A stretch of 64,000 nt of DNA from Nevskia sp964451925 (GTDB lineage: Bacteria; Pseudomonadota; Gammaproteobacteria; Nevskiales; Nevskiaceae), in the NCBI GenBank assembly GCA_964451925.1, contig CAYVKA010000002.1:1-64000 (forward strand), written 5' to 3'. Below are positions 61,417 through 64,000 of the stretch, one piece after another. A model generated the notes under the pieces. That model did not search any database. It saw only the letters and a list, made by a program, of their open reading frames with translations, and was not told the origin of the DNA. Numbering within the stretch: the first letter of the stretch is position 1; every line of letters begins with the position of its first letter. Made by a program: the position numbers and the translations under genes.

Positions 61417-61842
61417 TCACTGCACCGAAATCTGCTTGGCCGTGGGCTTTTTGACCTCGGTCTTGGGCAAGTGGATGAACAGCACGCCATCCTTGCACTC
61501 GGCGGCGATCTTGTCCTCCGCCACATCTTCCGGCAGCGAGAAGCTGCGGCTGTAGGCGCCGTAGCTGCGCTCGATGCGGTGGAAGCGCTCGTCCTTTTCG
61601 TCATGCTCGGTTTTGCGCTCGCCCGATAGCGTCAGCACGCCGTTCTCGACGTTGACCTTGACGTCGTCCTTTTTCACGCCAGGCAGTTCGGCCTTGACCG
61701 TGTACTCTTTCGGTGTTTCGCTGATATCAACCGCCGGCGCCCAGGCATCGCCGGGTGTGCGGCCTTTGACCAGCCCGCCGCGCTGCAGGCGCGACAGCAG
61801 TTCGTCCATTTCGCGGAAGGGATTCCATTGAACCAGTGACAT
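61417..61842 (-). CDS. Small heat-shock protein Hsp20
   Basis: This 141-residue alpha-crystallin-type chaperone has a short N-terminus (SLVQWNPFREMDELLSRLQ), the crystallin core (PAVDISETPKEYTVKAELPGVKKDDVKVNVENGVLTLSGER) and the strand GAYSRSFSLPEDVAEDKIAAECKDGVLFIHLPK. It holds unfolding proteins soluble. AGGAGG precedes the ATG. An FNR-type box lies 74 bp upstream, shared with the divergent membrane protein gene. Confidence 0.95.
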   Translation of the reverse strand: MSLVQWNPFREMDELLSRLQRGGLVKGRTPGDAWAPAVDISETPKEYTVKAELPGVKKDDVKVNVENGVLTLSGERKTEHDEKDERFHRIERSYGAYSRSFSLPEDVAEDKIAAECKDGVLFIHLPKTEVKKPTAKQISVQ

Positions 61843-61915
61843 GGTTGAGCCTCCTTTTCAAGAGCCGGTGGCGCCCGGCGAGGAGCAGATTGCATCCGCC
61901 GGCCCGACCCGGGCA

Positions 61916-61929
61916 TTGACGCAAATCAA
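61916..61929. promoter_or_regulatory. FNR-type box between hsp20 and second DUF6455-like gene
   Basis: TTGAC-GCAA-ATCAA. Toward the plus strand TTCAAT at 61952-61957 is exactly at the class II -10 position. Toward hsp20 TGCAAT at 61889-61894 is one base from ideal. The single box may serve both genes. Confidence 0.78.
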
Positions 61930-61996
61930 TGAGCACCAGGTGCGCCTGATATTCAATACACCGCACTGGTTCACTGCCTGGTCAAGAGGGTCCGTC

Positions 61997-62416
61997 ATGA
62001 GCGCCGCATCCCAGATGTTGCATTTTTACATGCTGATTCTGATCGCGATTGTCCTGGTTTCTCTGACTTCCACGGTGATCTTCGCCCTCAGCGATGCGGG
62101 GGTATTGGCGTCCACGCGCAAGCGCTTTCTCGGTCGGCGGCTGATGCGCTCGCGCATGGCCGATATGCTGCAGATGCGCAGGATCGAGCGCTCGACCTAT
62201 GTGGTCCACTCGTCGGTCCCCGAGCTGCGGCAGCAGCTGAACAACTGCCGCCGCTGCAGCAGCAAGTGTCAGTGTGACGCGGTGCTGGTCTATGGTGAAG
62301 TGTTCGGTTCCGCTTTTTCTTTCTGCCCCAACACGCCGGCCCTGGACCGCCTTGTGCACAGAATGGAGCACGCCGCTGCCGCTGGCGCCTCACACGCGCA
62401 GCCGCTGCATGCATGA
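61997..62416 (+). CDS. DUF6455-like membrane protein with four conserved cysteines (copy 2)
   Basis: This 139-residue paralogue of the protein at 35704 has a membrane helix (residues 8-30), a basic stretch with LGRRLMRSRMADMLQMRRIERSTYV, then ELRQQLNNCRRC, KCQCD and FCPNTPALD. The cysteine spacing and the CPNTP-LD motif are shared with copy 1. ATG 61997 follows the FNR-type box. Its stop overlaps the L,D-transpeptidase start (ATGA). Function unknown. Confidence 0.78.
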   Translation: MSAASQMLHFYMLILIAIVLVSLTSTVIFALSDAGVLASTRKRFLGRRLMRSRMADMLQMRRIERSTYVVHSSVPELRQQLNNCRRCSSKCQCDAVLVYGEVFGSAFSFCPNTPALDRLVHRMEHAAAAGASHAQPLHA

Positions 62417-63303
62417 TGCGGCGCCTGCGCCAAGCCGCATTGCTGTGCGGTCTGGCCACGCTTGCAGCGCCTGCCGATGACCTGATCGGCAGGCCGACGA
62501 CCTCCACCATTGCTGCGGGGGAAACCCTGCTGGACCTGGCACGGCGCTACGACCTGGGATTCGCCGAGATCGTCGCCGCCAACCCTCTGCTCGACCCCTG
62601 GCTGCCGCCATCGGACTCCAGCGTACTGCTGCCAACCCAGCATATCCTGCCGGCCGGCCCCAGGAACGGAATCCTGATCAATCTGGCCGAGCTCAGGCTC
62701 TATTACTTTCCTGCAGATCAGTCCGCCGCCTTGTCGTATCCGCTGGGCATCGGCCGCGAGGGATGGCAGACCCCGCTGGGCACCACGCGCATTGCGCGCA
62801 AGCGCGCACACCCGGGCTGGAGCCCCACCGCCACGGAGCGGGCTGAGGACGCGGACCTGCCGCAGTGGGTGCCCCCGGGGCCGGACAATCCGATGGGCGA
62901 ATACGCCCTCTACCTGCAGTGGCCGGGCTATGCCATCCACGGCACCAACCGGCCCTACAGCATCGGCCGGCGCGACAGCCATGGCTGCATCAGGCTCTAT
63001 CCCGAAGACATCGCGGCGCTGTATGCCCTGGTTCCGACGGGTGCCTCCGTTACGGTCGTCGACCAGCCAGCCAAGGCCGGCTGGATGAATGCGGAGCTGT
63101 TCCTGGAGATCCATCCAGGGCAGGCGGGCGCAGACGCCCTGGAAGCCGGCGAACGCCCGCCCGCCACCTCATCGCCAGCGCTTGAAGGCTGGCTACGCGT
63201 TCTGGCCGGTACGGAAGCGGACCGCATCAACTGGGACACGGTGCGCCTGACGGTCCAGCAGCAGCGCGGGATACCGGTGCAGATCACCTCGGCACACCAT
63301 TGA
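62413..63303 (+). CDS. L,D-transpeptidase (YkuD family) with LysM-like segment
   Basis: This 296-residue exported enzyme has an N-terminal signal peptide, a LysM-like wall-binding segment (AAGETLLDLARRYDLGFAEIVAANP) and a YkuD catalytic domain with the active-site run YAIHGTNRPYSIGRRDSHGCIRLYPEDI, containing the catalytic cysteine. Such enzymes cross-link peptidoglycan or attach lipoprotein to it. The next gene encodes an Lpp-like alanine-rich lipoprotein, a likely partner or substrate class. It is translationally coupled to the preceding membrane protein. Confidence 0.92.
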   Translation: MMRRLRQAALLCGLATLAAPADDLIGRPTTSTIAAGETLLDLARRYDLGFAEIVAANPLLDPWLPPSDSSVLLPTQHILPAGPRNGILINLAELRLYYFPADQSAALSYPLGIGREGWQTPLGTTRIARKRAHPGWSPTATERAEDADLPQWVPPGPDNPMGEYALYLQWPGYAIHGTNRPYSIGRRDSHGCIRLYPEDIAALYALVPTGASVTVVDQPAKAGWMNAELFLEIHPGQAGADALEAGERPPATSSPALEGWLRVLAGTEADRINWDTVRLTVQQQRGIPVQITSAHH

Positions 63304-63313
63304 TACAGATCAT
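63300..63313 (+). promoter_or_regulatory. FNR-type box for alanine-rich lipoprotein gene
   Basis: TTGAT-ACAG-ATCAT, one base off the palindrome and overlapping the transpeptidase stop. TAGAGT at 63336-63341 is exactly at the class II -10 position. Confidence 0.65.
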
Positions 63314-63420
63314 TTCGGCGGCGGCGCGGCGGCTCTAGAGTGCGCGTCAGGCACGCACCACGCAGCTGCCAGGTGGTGCCGCCACAGTGCGCTGCTTTCC
63401 TCAACGTATCGGAGATTGAC

Positions 63421-63735
63421 ATGACCATCAAAAAAGCGCTGCTCGCTGCGCTGCTGCCGCTGGCCCTGCTCGGCGGCTGCACCACACTCAGCGATCAGGA
63501 TCGGGCTTTGCTGGACGAGGCTTCGCGCAATGCCGCGGCCGCCAGGCAGACCTCCAAGCAGGCGCTGGACGTGGCCCAGGCCGCCCAGGAAGCGGTCAAC
63601 GTCGCCGCCGAGGCCTCCACCCGCGCCGCCACCGAGGCGCGCGCCGCCAACGACAAGGCGACGCAGGCGGCGGCCGACGCCAAGGCTGCCAGCGACAAGG
63701 CCGATCGGGTATTCCAGCACTCGCTGCGCAAGTAG
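63421..63735 (+). CDS. Alanine-rich Lpp/OprI-like lipoprotein
   Basis: This 104-residue protein has a lipoprotein signal (LLAALLPLALLGGC, cysteine at residue 20) and a mature part that is almost wholly an alanine-zipper coiled coil (ASRNAAAARQTSKQALDVAQAAQEAVNVAAEAS). It ends in RK, and Lpp-type proteins are attached to peptidoglycan through a C-terminal lysine. Together with the upstream L,D-transpeptidase this suggests outer-membrane tethering under low oxygen. ATG 63421 gives the proper signal peptide. Confidence 0.87.
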   Translation: MTIKKALLAALLPLALLGGCTTLSDQDRALLDEASRNAAAARQTSKQALDVAQAAQEAVNVAAEASTRAATEARAANDKATQAAADAKAASDKADRVFQHSLRK

Positions 63736-63846
63736 GCTTGCACGCCGGCGTGTGGTCGCATCCCGCACGCCGGCGGGCGCGCGACGCGGGCGCGCGTCTT
63801 CGGATGGCATGTGTGGAGGGTAGAGCGCTTCCGCTCGCGGCGGATA

Positions 63847-64000
63847 TCAGTTCTTCAGCGAATTTCTGATCGACAGGTAGGCGGCTTTCAGGCTCGCCAC
63901 CAGATTCCTGGCGGCAGCCTCAACCGGCTGGCGCTGGCTTTCCGCGACGTTCTCGATGCGATGCAGGTGCTCGCGCAGGGCTTCCATTTCGGCCTCGAGC
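63847..64000 (-). CDS. Small coiled-coil protein (copy 2, 5' end outside window)
   Basis: The last 50 codons of a minus-strand gene are visible, ending at the TGA complement 63847-63849. The sequence LEAEMEALREHLHRIENVAE is charged and helical; EAAARNLVASLKAAYLSIRN follows. It aligns end to end, without gaps, with the last 50 residues of the protein at 39875-40144 (16 of 50 identical). The start and any promoter box lie beyond base 64000. Confidence 0.75.
   Translation of the reverse strand, partial: LEAEMEALREHLHRIENVAESQRQPVEAAARNLVASLKAAYLSIRNSLKN

Noticed and set aside
63741..63752. CACGCCGGCGTG palindrome after the lipoprotein gene
   Set aside because: Short, GC-rich and without loop or U-run; no clear role.

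Overview
The window is GC-rich, densely coded DNA from a motile, flagellated gammaproteobacterium. The flagellar order fliPQR-flhBA-flhF-flhG-fliA-cheYZA-motCD-cheW is the arrangement of Pseudomonas, Xanthomonadales and Nevskiales, and most genes use the overlapping ATGA/GTGA junctions usual there. I cannot name the genus; Xanthomonadales or Nevskiales is an inference. No tRNA, rRNA, CRISPR array, insertion sequence or integrase was seen, and no gene-free gap exceeds about 240 bp.

Region 1 (1-12628) is the end of the flagellar export gate operon (fliP 3' end, fliQ, fliR, flhB, flhA), the number/placement pair flhF-flhG, sigma-28 (fliA), then cheY-cheZ-cheA, the stator pair motC-motD and a cheW. 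Region 2 (12682-26854) is a second chemosensory operon: STAS protein, cheY, cheA, cheW, membrane chemoreceptor, soluble chemoreceptor, cheR, cheD, cheB, another small chemoreceptor, then a stand-alone response regulator and a MASE1-CHASE-PAS histidine kinase. A possible sigma-28 promoter precedes it. Region 3 (27000-31412) holds an unknown small protein, a REC-GGDEF-EAL protein and, on the minus strand, an HDOD protein and a GGDEF(degenerate)-EAL protein: c-di-GMP and signalling genes.

Region 4 (about 31.5-64 kb) is different and is the main find. Almost every transcription unit, on either strand, starts with a palindrome of the form TTGA-N6-TCAA, the FNR/Anr/FixK-type operator; I count 16 in 31 kb. 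In most cases a -10-like hexamer lies exactly where a class II (centre -41.5) FNR promoter needs it. The window also carries an FNR-type regulator with the cysteines for a [4Fe-4S] cluster (54837-55577). The units under these boxes are: an outer-membrane POTRA/barrel protein; oleate hydratase; a mono-haem cytochrome c; two DUF6455-like membrane proteins; a tandem universal stress protein; a small coiled-coil protein plus a CHAD protein; an acetyltransferase/deacetylase operon; HiPIP-DUF2892-ferredoxin reductase; alcohol dehydrogenase plus an ABC protein with a dead ATPase; transaldolase; truncated haemoglobin; triple-BON protein plus rhomboid protease; an RpoH-type sigma factor; a tripartite ABC exporter; Hsp20; L,D-transpeptidase; and an alanine-rich lipoprotein. 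The picture is a compact low-oxygen stress and survival regulon combining protein quality control (RpoH, Hsp20, rhomboid), fermentative and carbon metabolism (AdhP, Tal, GH94), electron carriers, protein acetylation control and envelope remodelling. Two small families occur twice inside it (the DUF6455-like pair and the small coiled-coil pair), consistent with local expansion of the regulon.

All functional calls rest on reading motifs by eye; no database search was possible.
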